Shown here piece after piece: positions 47,601-56,800 of a stretch of 64,000 bases of DNA. The notes beneath the pieces are model-generated. The model saw only the letters and a program-made list of their open reading frames with translations. It was not told the origin of the DNA and made no database searches. The position numbers and the translations under genes are program-made. The first letter of the stretch is position 1; every line of letters begins with the position of its first letter. Origin of the DNA: Tumebacillus_A lipolyticus (GTDB taxonomy: Bacteria; Bacillota; Bacilli; Tumebacillales; Tumebacillaceae); contig NZ_JBHUIO010000002.1 in NCBI RefSeq assembly GCF_042682745.1, positions 62,001 through 126,000 on the forward strand. The letters run 5' to 3'.

Positions 47601-50600
47601 ACGTCAAGAACGATTGAAGCACGTGCTCGCCACCGGAGTTTATCATGAGTTTGACCTGAGTAACGCACCGTTGTTCGCCGTTTCCTTGGTCAAAATAGGC
47701 GAAGAAGAACATGTGCTGTTACTGAACATGCACCATATCGTATCTGACGGTTGGTCTGTCGGAGTGCTGATGGAAGAGCTAAATGTTTTGTATGAAGCAT
47801 TCTCCCAAGGTCGTCCTTCTCCATTCGTACAGTTGGAAGTTCAGTACGCAGACTTTGCCGTATGGCAACGTGAGTGGCTGCAAGGAAACATACTGGATGA
47901 GCAGATGACCTATTGGAAGCAGAGATTAGGTGGAGGACTGCCGATCTTGCAACTTCCGACAGATCATCCTCGACCAGCCGAGCAAACCTACCGCGGGTCT
48001 CGTGAAACGATCATGATTTCCAAAGAGATCACCGAGGGTTTGAAAGCGATCGGAACACGTGAGGGCGCTACGTTGTACATGACGCTGTTGGCGGCATTCA
48101 AAACGTGGCTCTGCCGTTATACGGGAGAAGAGGACATTTTGGTCGGTAGCCCGGTTGCGAACCGCAGATACTCCGAGCTGGAAAAGTTGATCGGTTGCTT
48201 TATCAATACGCTCGTGTTGCGCACCGATTTGTCAGGCGATCTTACATTTAACGAGTTGTTAGGGCGCATCCGTGAGACCGTTTTAGAAGCTTACACGTAT
48301 CAAGACGTTCCGTTCGAACAATTGGTTGACGAGCTGAGTCCTGAACGAAACACAGGTTATTCACCACTGTTCCAAGTGATGTTTGTGTTACAAAACGCAC
48401 ATGGTGATCGGCAACAAATCGGTGACGTAAAAATTCGCCCATTGCCTGTAGAAATGGACATCGCCAAGTTCGACCTGACGTTGTCGATGCGTGAACATGA
48501 GGGAGGATTGGCAGCTGAATTTGAATACAACAGCGATTTGTTCGACCGTGAGACCATTCTCCGATGGGCTCGACATTTCGAAGCATTGCTCGCTGGCGTG
48601 ACAGCCAATCCAGATGCTCAATTGTCACGTTTGCCACTGCTCCTAGAAGCAGAAATGCAGGAAATCTTGACACGAGGCAAGGGTCAATGGCAAGAGTTTG
48701 AGCGGGATTTATGCATACATCAGTGGTTTGAAGCACAGGTCGTTCAAACTCCTGATGCTGAGGCGGTGGTGATGAAGGAACAGCGCCTGACGTACCGTGA
48801 ATTAAATGAGCAAGCAAACAGACTGGCGCACTATTTATCTGCATTTGGCGTTGGTCCAGAAGTGAAAGTCGGAATCAGCTTAGAACGATCGATTGAAATC
48901 GTGATCGCGATTCTCGCGACGTTGAAGGCGGGAGGCGCCTATGTGCCACTCGACCCCAACTATCCACCGGACCGAGTCAAGTATGCGCTTGAGGACTCGC
49001 AAGTCGCCGTCTTGCTGACAGAAGAGCATTTGTTAAACAAATTGCCGGAGCATCAGGTTCCAGTGATTTGCCTTGACCGTGATGCTGATATCATCAGCCG
49101 TCATGAGTCGGACAACTTGCCGTGTGAAACGAACGCTGACAGCCTAGCCTACGTCATCTACACGTCCGGTTCGACAGGTAAGCCAAAGGGCGTTTTGATT
49201 CCACATGGGAACGTAATCCGCTTATTAAAAGCAACGGAGCATTGGTATGGATTTGATGAACAGGATGTTTGGACGTTGTTCCACTCCTATGCGTTTGACT
49301 TCTCAGTGTGGGAAATCTGGGGGGCGCTGTTGTACGGTGGTAAAGTCGTCGTCGTGCCGTATTGGGTCAGCCGTTCTCCTGAGGACTTCCTAGACCTATT
49401 GGTCGGTGAACAGGTGACAGTGCTCAACCAAACACCGTCAGCATTCCGCCAATTGATCCAAGCGGAGGAACGAAAAGGGGACGTAGCCCAGCCATTGGCA
49501 CTGCGTTATGTGATTTTCGGTGGGGAAGCACTGGAGCTGCAAAGTTTGAAACCGTGGTTCGAGCGTCATGGGGATGAACGGCCGAAATTGTTCAACATGT
49601 ACGGTATCACGGAAACGACTGTTCACGTCACGTATCGTCCGATCGGTTGGGGGGACGTAGTAAGTGGAACGGGCAGCGTGATCGGTGCTCCGATCCCAGA
49701 CTTGCAGGTCTTTGTGCTCGATCAATATCTCCAACCCGTACCAATCGGCGTGTGTGGGGAGATGTATGTCGGCGGTGCAGGTGTCGCCCGTGGTTACCTG
49801 AATCGTCCGGAACTGACCAACGAACGTTTCATTCAACATCCATTCTCGACCGACCCGGATGCACGTCTCTATAAAACAGGGGACTTGGCACGTTACTTGG
49901 CGGACGGGGATCTGGAGTATTTGGGACGCGTCGACCATCAGGTTAAGGTTCGCGGATTCCGGATTGAGCTTGGCGAAATCGAGTCCAGCCTCGTAGAGCA
50001 TCCGCACGTTCACGAAGCTGTAGTGCTGGTACGGGAATACACGGATGGCGAGAAGCGTTTAATCGGCTATGCAGTGACTGATCTCGATCAGCAACTAACT
50101 CCGCGTGAACTTCGAGAGCACCTGTTGCAGAGTTTACCTGAGTTTATGATCCCAGCCGCATTTGTTATCCTCAAGTCTTTGCCGCTGACTGCAAACGGCA
50201 AGGTCGACCACCGTGCATTGCCGTCACCTGAAGAGAACCGTCCCGAACAGATGCACACTTATACAGCACCTCGCAATGAAGTTGAGGAAAAATTGGCGGG
50301 CATTCTCACAAAGGTCTTGAAAGCGGAACGTATTGGTATTCATGATAACTACTTTGAGTTGGGTGGCGACTCAATTCTGAGCATTCAGGTACTAGCTGAG
50401 GCACGAAAACAAGGCATTCAGTTCACCTTGCAAGATTTGTTCCGTCACCAGTCGATTTTTGAATTGACAGAATCGGGTGTCCTGATCTTAGTGGATCGTG
50501 AAATGGAGAAACAGACACCATTTTCGCTGATCACCGAAGCTGAGCGTAAGCAGTTGCCGTCCAATCTGGAGGATGCATACCCACTGACCCAACTGCAATT

Positions 50601-53600
50601 GGGAATGTTGTTCCACAGTGAAAAAGAAGCTCAGCAAGCAATTTATCACAATGTGTCACTTCATCATCTGCGCGCACCATTTGATCAAGATTCGATGGAG
50701 CAAGCGTTAGCGGTACTGGTGTCTCGTCACCCAATCTTGCGTACTTCGTTTGCATTGACCGGTTATCGCGAACCATTGCAATTGGTACATCGTCATCTGG
50801 TGATTCCATTTGAAGTATACGATCTGCGTGATCTGCCAGCAGGTGAACGCGAACAAGCGCTGGATCGTTGGTTCGATGCAGAATTGAAGCGTCCGTTCGA
50901 TTGGAATTGTCCGCCGATGCTTCGTGTCAGCATGCATCGAATGGATGAGGAAACTTTTCAATTTGGTTTGACCGAGCATCACGCAATTTTGGATGGATGG
51001 TCGGTTGCCTCGTTACTCACTGAAATTTTTGTAACCTACATGTCTTTTGTAAAAGGTGAAACACCTGATTCAGGAGCTCTGCAGTCGCAGTTTCACAAGT
51101 ACGTCAAATTGGAGCAGACTGCGCTAGGATCGGAAGAAACAAAAGCGTATTGGCAGCGAAAGCTACAAGGCTTCACGTTTACACAACTTCCGCGAATCGA
51201 AGGAAGAGATCGCACGAAGCCATCCCAGATGCATTTGAATCGAGTCGAAGTGCCGCGTGAGGTCTCGCATGGCTTAAAACAGATGGCTCAGCAGGCGAAT
51301 GTACCGCTTAAAAGTGTTCTTTTGACTGCACACATTCGCGTGTTGAACGTGTTGGGGGCTCAATCGGATGTGTTGACCGGTTTGGTCACCAACGGTCGGA
51401 TCGAGGAAGTGGATGGCGAGCGAGTGCTCGGCTTGTTTTTGAACACGTTGCCATTGCGACTGGAGGTAGCAGGAGGAACCTGGCAGGAACTGGTGCAAAC
51501 AGTATTTGCCACCGAACGCGAACTGTTGCCACACCGCCGTTATCCAATGGCGCAGATTCAGCAGGATTTGGGTGGGCAACAGTTGTTCGAGACTGCGTTT
51601 AACTATACGCATTTCCACGTTTATGAAGCGCTGTCGGGCATTCCGGACGTGGAAATCCTCGGTGAGAGATCGCTTGCGGATTCGAGTTTTGTGTTTGCCG
51701 TTGAGTTCGGATTGGATTCACAAAATGCGGAAGTGCAGCTGTATCTGCGTTGGAATGAAGCGGAATTGACTCCTGAGCAGGCAGCGAGATTCGGATCATA
51801 CTACCAGAATGTATTGGAACAAATTGCTTCGGACCCATCGGGTCGCTACGAAATCCACTCGGTCATATCGGCGGATGAGCAGCATCAAATTCTGGTGGAA
51901 TGGAATGAAACTTCGGTTGAATATCCGAAAGTTGAACTCTTACACCATCTGTTTGAACAACAGGTGGAAAGAACGCCTGATGATCTGGCCGTTTCGTTTG
52001 AGGGCTGTGAAGGCCTGACGTATCGCCAACTGAATGAGCAGAGCAATCGGCTGGCACACCGTCTGCAAAAGCAGGGTGTCGGACCGAATGTACTGGTGGG
52101 TGTCTGCATGGAACGATCATTGGAAATGGTGATCAGCCTCTATGCAATCTTGAAATCGGGAGGCGCGTATTTGCCGCTGGACCCGTTCCTGCCAGCAGAG
52201 CGATTCGCTTTCATAGTAGAAGAGGCACAAGTCTCTGTCTTGTTGAGCCAATCGCATTTGCATGACAAACTGCCAGAATACGGCGCAGAAGTGATTCACC
52301 TCGATCTGGAAGCCACATGGGCGAAGTTAGCCGATGAGAGTGTTGGGAATCTTGTTACTGCAACGACGTCGCAGGATACCGCTTATGTGATTTACACATC
52401 GGGATCAACAGGAAAGCCAAAAGGCGTCATGGTACCACATCGAGGTATCATCAACCGCCTGTTATGGATGCAAGCGGAATACAAGCTCACCGCTCTTGAC
52501 CGGGTGTTGCAGAAAACACCATTTACGTTTGACGTTTCAGTATGGGAATTCTTCTGGCCGTTGTTCAGTGGAGCATGTCTGATTGTGGCGAAACCGGAAG
52601 GTCATCAAGACAGCGCGTATTTGGTCGAACTGATTCGAGAACAGGGGATAACAACCTTGCATTTCGTACCTTCCATGCTACAGATCTTCGTGGAAGAATC
52701 GCAGGTTCAGACTTGCACGTCTCTGCGCCTCGTATTCTGCAGTGGTGAAGCGCTGCCGTTCGAACTGCAAGAACGTTTCTTTGAAATCGGTCAGGCGCAA
52801 CTTCACAATCTCTATGGACCGACAGAGGCTTCTGTCGATGTCACCTACTGGGCTTGTGAACCAAACGGTGACCGCAAATTCGTGCCAATCGGTCGACCGG
52901 TTGCCAACACCAACTTGTACATTCTCGATCCGTTCCTGCAACCGGTACCAGCAGGTGTGGCGGGTGAACTGCATATCAGCGGTATTCAGGTAGCAAATGG
53001 TTATTACAAACGTCCAGAATTGACTGCCGAGCGGTTTATCGCAGATCCTTTCTCCGCGATGCCGGGGGCATCGATGTATAAAACAGGTGACTTGGCAAAA
53101 TGGCTGCCAGACGGAACGATTCAGTATTTGGGTCGTATCGACAACCAAGTGAAGATTCGCGGTTTGCGCATCGAATTGGGTGAGATCGAAGCGGTGCTGG
53201 GCAGTTGTTCCGGCGTGCGGGAAGCAGTTGTCACCGTTTGGGAGGTTGTACCGGGTGATCAGCGCCTCGTAGCCTATTTGACAGCAGATGAGCAAGCAAC
53301 TGTAACAGACCTGGAATTGCGTCAACAGTTAAAAGCGCAATTGCCAGACTACATGGTACCGTCGATCTTGATCTGGCTGGAAGCGATGCCGCTGTCGCCA
53401 AATGGCAAGGTCGACCGCCGTGCTTTCCCAGCGCCTGTATCGGATCTCATCCCGGCGATAAACGAGTATGAGGCACCAGGCAATGAAACGGAGGAGTTGT
53501 TGGCCGGCATTTGGCAACAAGTCTTGTGTAGAGATTGTGTCGGCCGGAACGACCACTTCTTTGAACTCGGTGGTCACTCTCTGCTGGCGATGCAGGTCCT

Positions 53601-53850
53601 CTATAAGCTACGGGAGATCTACAGCCTGCCGCTCCCGATCGGCTTGCTGTTTGAAAAACCGACTCCGGCGCTGCTCGCCGCCGAAGTGGAACGGCTCATC
53701 GCGGAGTCGGTCCGGCAAACCGAACAACCGATGAAGCGGCAGACGGACGGGGAAGACGCGCTTCGGCTGCTTGAGGAGCTGGAGTTAACGGATGAAGAGG
53801 TGGAGCTGCTGCTCCAAAAAGCGTTACTGGAAGCGGAGGATGCACAATGA
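41614..53850 (+). CDS. NRPS3: half-C / A-PCP / C-A-PCP / C-A(Thr)-PCP / C-A(Ser)-PCP
   Basis: 4078 residues; AAGGGAG is 10 bases before ATG. Residues 1-240 are the C-terminal lobe of a C domain, starting at a YWQQKLGG-like segment and lacking HHxxxDG. A1 (~255-755) reads DAWTIGVVVK (aromatic or hydrophobic, unsure), PCP1 LGAHSL. C2 (HHIIVDGWS), A2 (~1305-1800) DAWLIGAVCK (Leu-like), PCP2. C3 (HHIVSDGWS), A3 (~2360-2870) DFWNIGMVHK, the threonine code, PCP3 with LGGDSI. C4 (~2980-3420) is divergent: opens with YPLTQLQLGMLFHSE and has EHHAILDGWS. A4 (~3435-3940) DVWHFSLVDK, the serine code, PCP4 LGGHSL. The last ~45 residues form an acidic helix (LELTDEEVELLLQKAL), probably a docking element. 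It overlaps the next start (ATGA). No TE or E domain. Base composition up to ~53.5 kb is more AT-rich than downstream. Confidence 0.95.
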   Translation: MSDKLQTTAQATEQLIYWQQKLGGDVVRQQLQTDYPRTNDNMETGNLLSHELTPNLLDSLSRYCKDECVDRSLMFMTTFFILLHRLTDQDDVWIGTRIRLSHGADERWENDVVLRTDLGGNLSFCEALSRVCDTWEKASDHADVSIEQIKEMLQSEGAQAGEPLFRFMYRYHSNDWVNNEKFTIDLALYVVEQDNTLKLDWQYNGSLYEESTIKGFAERYCNLLWDFVNNPQAKMSEISILTAGERRLLFDEWLRTSEDFPADKCFHQLFEEQAERTPDAIAVEFNGQRLTYRELDERSNRLAHYLRGKGVKPETFVGLCVDRSIELIVGLLGILKAGGAYVPLDPSYPVDRLSFMLADTAAPVLIMQEQWIGRVPTQDIEVVRIDGDWNLIAKESSERLVHQSTIDNVAYVIYTSGSTGRPKGVLVTHAGIGNLMTEQVAQLEIGSGFRVLQFNSISFDAFVWELTLSLLTGATLCLTDRETLLGPNFADLLDEKQITTVTVPPTFLSMHEPKEMKYLRHLIVGGEACSKNLVQRWGRGQKFFNVYGPTEATVVSNVYQCSVEEEINPAIGRPLRNVESYVLDKYMQPVPIGVPGELYIGGVCLSRGYLNRPELTQERFIEHPFSEKTGKRVYRTGDLVRWRKDGEIEYIGRIDNQVKVRGHRIELGEVEAVLGDYPGVREAVVIVREDQLDDQRLVAYFTVDEQVDDVMNIRRWLRGKLPPYMMPAAFVCLDAFPMNPNGKIEKSLLPTPNVAQKVEWETGKYRDSLEEEIAKIWCEILQVQQVSAEDNIFDLGAHSLSLTRVASRVKELFQIEMPIQMLFDAPTVPELADLVRVAVKSEKAESLFARHGESAPLSFSQERLWFLDQYLEDPSIYNVQFAFRLEGALNRAALEKSLNEIIRRHDVLRTTFATVDGVAIQVVAPELHLVLNEVDFQECSSTDVLAEVERFTQSECARAFDLKQGPLVRGSLIQYAETGHFLVLIMHHIIVDGWSLGLLVEELKSLYQAFAHHQVSPLPELAIQYSDFAAWQREWMRGDALQQQMDYWKQQLSGELSMLLLPTDHPRPNIQTYRGGQQKIQLTVVLGQALQELSRREGVTLFMTLLAAFKVLLHRYTGQHDLLVGSPIANRNRRELEELIGFFVNTLVLRTDLSEQLSFRELLHRVREVTVEAYAHQDVPFEKLVEELSPDRSLGYSPLFQIMFVMQNASGDGLGQFQMDDLQVQAYEFDRGMAMFDLTMQVHELNDRLQVSLEYNRDLFESATIKRMLEHFQQLLESAVSEPDQQVVQLPMLSPAERKQLLQEWSLEALDYPAKTFQELFASQVELRPDAVAIEFTDGQLTYRELDVRSNQLARYLRERGVGVETLVGLSFDRSPSMIVGVLSILKAGGAYVPLDPNYPSDRLAYMMEDSQVSVLVTEAKWLRSLPTHSAKTILLDSDWEQIAEQSTEPLQHETQLDHAAYVIYTSGSTGRPKGVVVTHSGIGNLMTEHKRSFGVQAGDRVLQFSSISFDAFVWELVMSLLTGATLYLTDRESLLGADFVDMLREKKITAALLPPSFLAMQTPQELPDLRNLIVGGEACTQDLIKRWGEGRNFFNAYGPTESTVCATLYCCTPQEESHPPIGKPIMNTQVYVLDQNLQPVPVGVPGELYLGGVALARGYLNRPELTAERFISHPFSQERAARLYKTGDLVRWNKAGVIEYLGRTDNQVKIRGHRIELEEIEAALSLCAGIRHAVVTVREDGDKRLVAYVAGEVMADEVRHWLKEQMPEYMIPSSIVVLEAMPLTANGKVDRQALPDPALEVETAAHAEYSPPVTEVEIMVSEIWAKVLNVAHVSRNHNFFALGGHSLLATQVVSRMLEVLNWNIPVRLLFEADTLAAFCSKCEQQHHEVALSKLPVLQAVESREKLPLSFAQQSLWFLDQFLSDRFVYNMPVLYQLNGMLDPSALECALNEIVRRHEILRTVFVEVDGIAKQVILPELDLNMACTDLSDITGPEQRQERLKHVLATGVYHEFDLSNAPLFAVSLVKIGEEEHVLLLNMHHIVSDGWSVGVLMEELNVLYEAFSQGRPSPFVQLEVQYADFAVWQREWLQGNILDEQMTYWKQRLGGGLPILQLPTDHPRPAEQTYRGSRETIMISKEITEGLKAIGTREGATLYMTLLAAFKTWLCRYTGEEDILVGSPVANRRYSELEKLIGCFINTLVLRTDLSGDLTFNELLGRIRETVLEAYTYQDVPFEQLVDELSPERNTGYSPLFQVMFVLQNAHGDRQQIGDVKIRPLPVEMDIAKFDLTLSMREHEGGLAAEFEYNSDLFDRETILRWARHFEALLAGVTANPDAQLSRLPLLLEAEMQEILTRGKGQWQEFERDLCIHQWFEAQVVQTPDAEAVVMKEQRLTYRELNEQANRLAHYLSAFGVGPEVKVGISLERSIEIVIAILATLKAGGAYVPLDPNYPPDRVKYALEDSQVAVLLTEEHLLNKLPEHQVPVICLDRDADIISRHESDNLPCETNADSLAYVIYTSGSTGKPKGVLIPHGNVIRLLKATEHWYGFDEQDVWTLFHSYAFDFSVWEIWGALLYGGKVVVVPYWVSRSPEDFLDLLVGEQVTVLNQTPSAFRQLIQAEERKGDVAQPLALRYVIFGGEALELQSLKPWFERHGDERPKLFNMYGITETTVHVTYRPIGWGDVVSGTGSVIGAPIPDLQVFVLDQYLQPVPIGVCGEMYVGGAGVARGYLNRPELTNERFIQHPFSTDPDARLYKTGDLARYLADGDLEYLGRVDHQVKVRGFRIELGEIESSLVEHPHVHEAVVLVREYTDGEKRLIGYAVTDLDQQLTPRELREHLLQSLPEFMIPAAFVILKSLPLTANGKVDHRALPSPEENRPEQMHTYTAPRNEVEEKLAGILTKVLKAERIGIHDNYFELGGDSILSIQVLAEARKQGIQFTLQDLFRHQSIFELTESGVLILVDREMEKQTPFSLITEAERKQLPSNLEDAYPLTQLQLGMLFHSEKEAQQAIYHNVSLHHLRAPFDQDSMEQALAVLVSRHPILRTSFALTGYREPLQLVHRHLVIPFEVYDLRDLPAGEREQALDRWFDAELKRPFDWNCPPMLRVSMHRMDEETFQFGLTEHHAILDGWSVASLLTEIFVTYMSFVKGETPDSGALQSQFHKYVKLEQTALGSEETKAYWQRKLQGFTFTQLPRIEGRDRTKPSQMHLNRVEVPREVSHGLKQMAQQANVPLKSVLLTAHIRVLNVLGAQSDVLTGLVTNGRIEEVDGERVLGLFLNTLPLRLEVAGGTWQELVQTVFATERELLPHRRYPMAQIQQDLGGQQLFETAFNYTHFHVYEALSGIPDVEILGERSLADSSFVFAVEFGLDSQNAEVQLYLRWNEAELTPEQAARFGSYYQNVLEQIASDPSGRYEIHSVISADEQHQILVEWNETSVEYPKVELLHHLFEQQVERTPDDLAVSFEGCEGLTYRQLNEQSNRLAHRLQKQGVGPNVLVGVCMERSLEMVISLYAILKSGGAYLPLDPFLPAERFAFIVEEAQVSVLLSQSHLHDKLPEYGAEVIHLDLEATWAKLADESVGNLVTATTSQDTAYVIYTSGSTGKPKGVMVPHRGIINRLLWMQAEYKLTALDRVLQKTPFTFDVSVWEFFWPLFSGACLIVAKPEGHQDSAYLVELIREQGITTLHFVPSMLQIFVEESQVQTCTSLRLVFCSGEALPFELQERFFEIGQAQLHNLYGPTEASVDVTYWACEPNGDRKFVPIGRPVANTNLYILDPFLQPVPAGVAGELHISGIQVANGYYKRPELTAERFIADPFSAMPGASMYKTGDLAKWLPDGTIQYLGRIDNQVKIRGLRIELGEIEAVLGSCSGVREAVVTVWEVVPGDQRLVAYLTADEQATVTDLELRQQLKAQLPDYMVPSILIWLEAMPLSPNGKVDRRAFPAPVSDLIPAINEYEAPGNETEELLAGIWQQVLCRDCVGRNDHFFELGGHSLLAMQVLYKLREIYSLPLPIGLLFEKPTPALLAAEVERLIAESVRQTEQPMKRQTDGEDALRLLEELELTDEEVELLLQKALLEAEDAQ

Positions 53851-56800
53851 GTTCGAACATCAAACAACTGGATCAAATGACGCCGGAAGAAAAGCGAGCG
53901 ATGCTGGCACAGTTGATGCAAAAGAAAAACGGCGATGTGAAAACCGCCCCTGTCTCTTTTGCTCAACAGCGCTTGTGGTTTGTCGAGCAGCTGTACCAAG
54001 GCAGCCCGATGAACAACGTTCCGCTGGTGCTCCGCCTGCGCGGCTTGCTCGACCTGGAGGCGATGGAATGGTCGTTGCAGGAAATCGTGAACAGGCAGGC
54101 GGCGTTCCGCACCACGTTTGCTGCCGTCGAGGGTCGGCCCGTCCAGCGGATTCATCCGCCCAAACCGTTTGCCCTGCCGCTGATCGACTTGAGCGGTCTG
54201 CCCGAGGGGGAGCGGGAGGCGGAAGCGGAGCGACTGATGACCGAAGAGGCGGCGCGCACCTTCGACCTCGGCCGCGACCTGCTGTTGCGCGCTGCGGTCA
54301 TTCGCCTGGAGGACGAGGAGCACCGGCTGATGCTGACGATGCATCACATCGCCACTGACGGCTGGTCGCGCGGGGTGCTGTTGAAGGAACTGACCGACTT
54401 TTACCGGGCCAGGACACAGGGGGTAAAGGTGCAGTTGCCGGAGCTTGAGGTCGGCTACGTCGACTTTGCGGTCTGGCAGCGTGATCATTTAAAAGACGAT
54501 CGCCTGAACGGCCTGCTCGGGTACTGGAAGGATCATCTCGCCGGTGCTCCGGCCCAACTGGACCTGCCGCTCGACCGTCCCCGCCCCAGCAAAGAGAGCT
54601 TTGCGGGCGGCCAGGTGCGGATGCTGGGTTCTGCCGGCCTCCTGCAGCGGCTGAAGGAGCTGAGCCGCAGGGAAGAAGCCACGCTGTTCATGACGCTGCT
54701 CGCAGCCTACTACACGCTTCTCTGCCGCTACAATCGTCAGCAGAGCATCGTGATCGGCACACCGGTTGCCAATCGCACCCGACAGGAGCAAGAAGGGCTG
54801 ATCGGCTTTTTTGTCAACATGCTGCCGCTGCACCTCGATCTGTCCGGCGACCCGACCTTTTGCGAGCTGCTGCAGCGCACGAAGAAGACAGCGCTCGGTG
54901 CGTTTGCGCATCAAGACCTTCCGTTTGAGCGGCTGGTCGAAGAGCTGGACGTCGAGCGCAACCTGAACCAGTCTCCGCTGTTCCAGACCACGTTCACGCT
55001 GCAAAACGCGCCGTCCACAGCGCTGGAACTGCCCGGCTTGGTGCTGGACGTGTTCGAGCAGACCACCGGCACCGCCAAATTTGACCTCTCTCTGTTTCTA
55101 TGGGAAGCGGACGGGGGACTGGCCGGCGGATTCGAATACAAGACCGACCTGTTTGAAGAGGGGACGGTCGAACGGTTGTCCCGTCATTATTTGGCGCTTT
55201 TAGAAAGCATCGTCGATGCGCCGGACAGCAGAATCTCGGAGCTTTCGATCATGTCGGCACAAGAGCGAGCGCACCTGGTGCAGTTGGGCGAAACGGATAC
55301 GACATCGGCGCGCGACGAGCTGCTGCATCAACTGTTTGAAGAGCAGGTGCTGCGCACCCCCGATCATCCGGCACTCGTGTTCGAAGGCCGGACGATGTCC
55401 TATCGTGAGCTGAACGAACGGGCGAACCGAGTGGCTCATCACCTAAAAGCGCAGGGGCTGGGCCGCTGTCAACTGGCCGCCATCTTCATGGAACGCTCTT
55501 TTGAGATGGTGGTGGCGGTGCTCGGCGTGTTGAAATCGGGCGCGGCGTATCTTCCCCTCGATCCCGATTACCCGGCGGAGCGTCTGCAGTTCATGCTCGA
55601 TGACTCCGAAGCCCGCTTTGTGCTGACGATGGAAGCGCTGGCCGGGAACATGCCTGCAAACCGCGCGAATTTGCTCTGCCTGGACCGCGACTGGGCGGAG
55701 ATTGCCCGTTCGAACGCCGACAATCCTCAGGGTGGGGCGCTGCCTTCCGATCCGGCGTACGTCATCTACACGTCGGGCTCCACCGGCCGTCCGAAAGGTG
55801 TCCTCACTGCGCATCGGGGCATCTGCAACACGATCCGCTGGTACCATGATGATTTCCCGATGACGACGGAGGATGCACAGGTGCTGAAGTCGCCGTTTAG
55901 CTTCGACGCTTCTTTGACGGAGTTTTTCGTTCCGCTGTCCTCTGGCGCGCGCATCGTCATCGCCCGTCAAGGCGCGCATCGCGACCCCGGCTATCTGGCC
56001 GGCTTGATCGCTCATGAGCGGGTGACGGTGATCCAGGTGGTGCCGACTCAGCTGCAATTGCTGCTCGATGAGCCGCGATTTGCCGAGTGCGTGCACCTGC
56101 GTCAGGTCTACTGCGGGGCGGAGTTGTTGACAACCAGCCTGCTGGAGCGGTTTCATGCCGCATCGAAAGCCGATCTGATCAACATATACGGGCCGACTGA
56201 AGCATCGGTCGAATGCACCTATTGGTACTGCGAGCGCGGCGATGAGCGCCACGCCATCCCGATCGGACGACCGATTCCGCGCATGCAGCTCTACGTGTTG
56301 GACGAGCGCCTGGAACCTGTGCCGATCGGCGCGGTCGGCGAGATTTACGTCGGTGGGATCGGGGTAGGTCTCGGCTATCTAAAGCGGCCGGAAATGACGG
56401 CGGAGCGCTTCCTGCAAAGCCCATTTGCTGCCGCCGGAAGCGGGGAGCGGCTATACAAGACGGGCGACTTGGCGCGCTGGAATGCGGAGGGGGCGCTGGA
56501 GATCATCGGCCGCGCAGACCATCAGGTGAAAATTCGCGGACACCGCATCGAATTGAGCGAGATTGAAAATCTGGTCCATGAGGCGGACGGCGTGCGCAAC
56601 ACGGTCGCTCTGGCGCGGGAAGTGGAAGGCGACGCGAGGCTGATCGTCTATTTCACGCTCGACAAGAACATTGCCAATCCGTTCGAAGCAGAAGCGCCGG
56701 GTATAGAGACGCCGGCCCGCCAATTGGCTTTGTCCCTACAGCAGCGTTTCAAAGAGCTGCTCCCGGCCTTTATGGTTCCTTCCGCTTTTATCCCACTTGA

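Noticed and set aside
50560..51900. An epimerisation domain after the Thr module (suggested by GGDSI in the PCP)
   Set aside because: Only one C-type domain lies between PCP3 and A4 and it keeps HHxxxDGWS; an E domain would need a further C domain before A4. A dual C/E activity is still possible.
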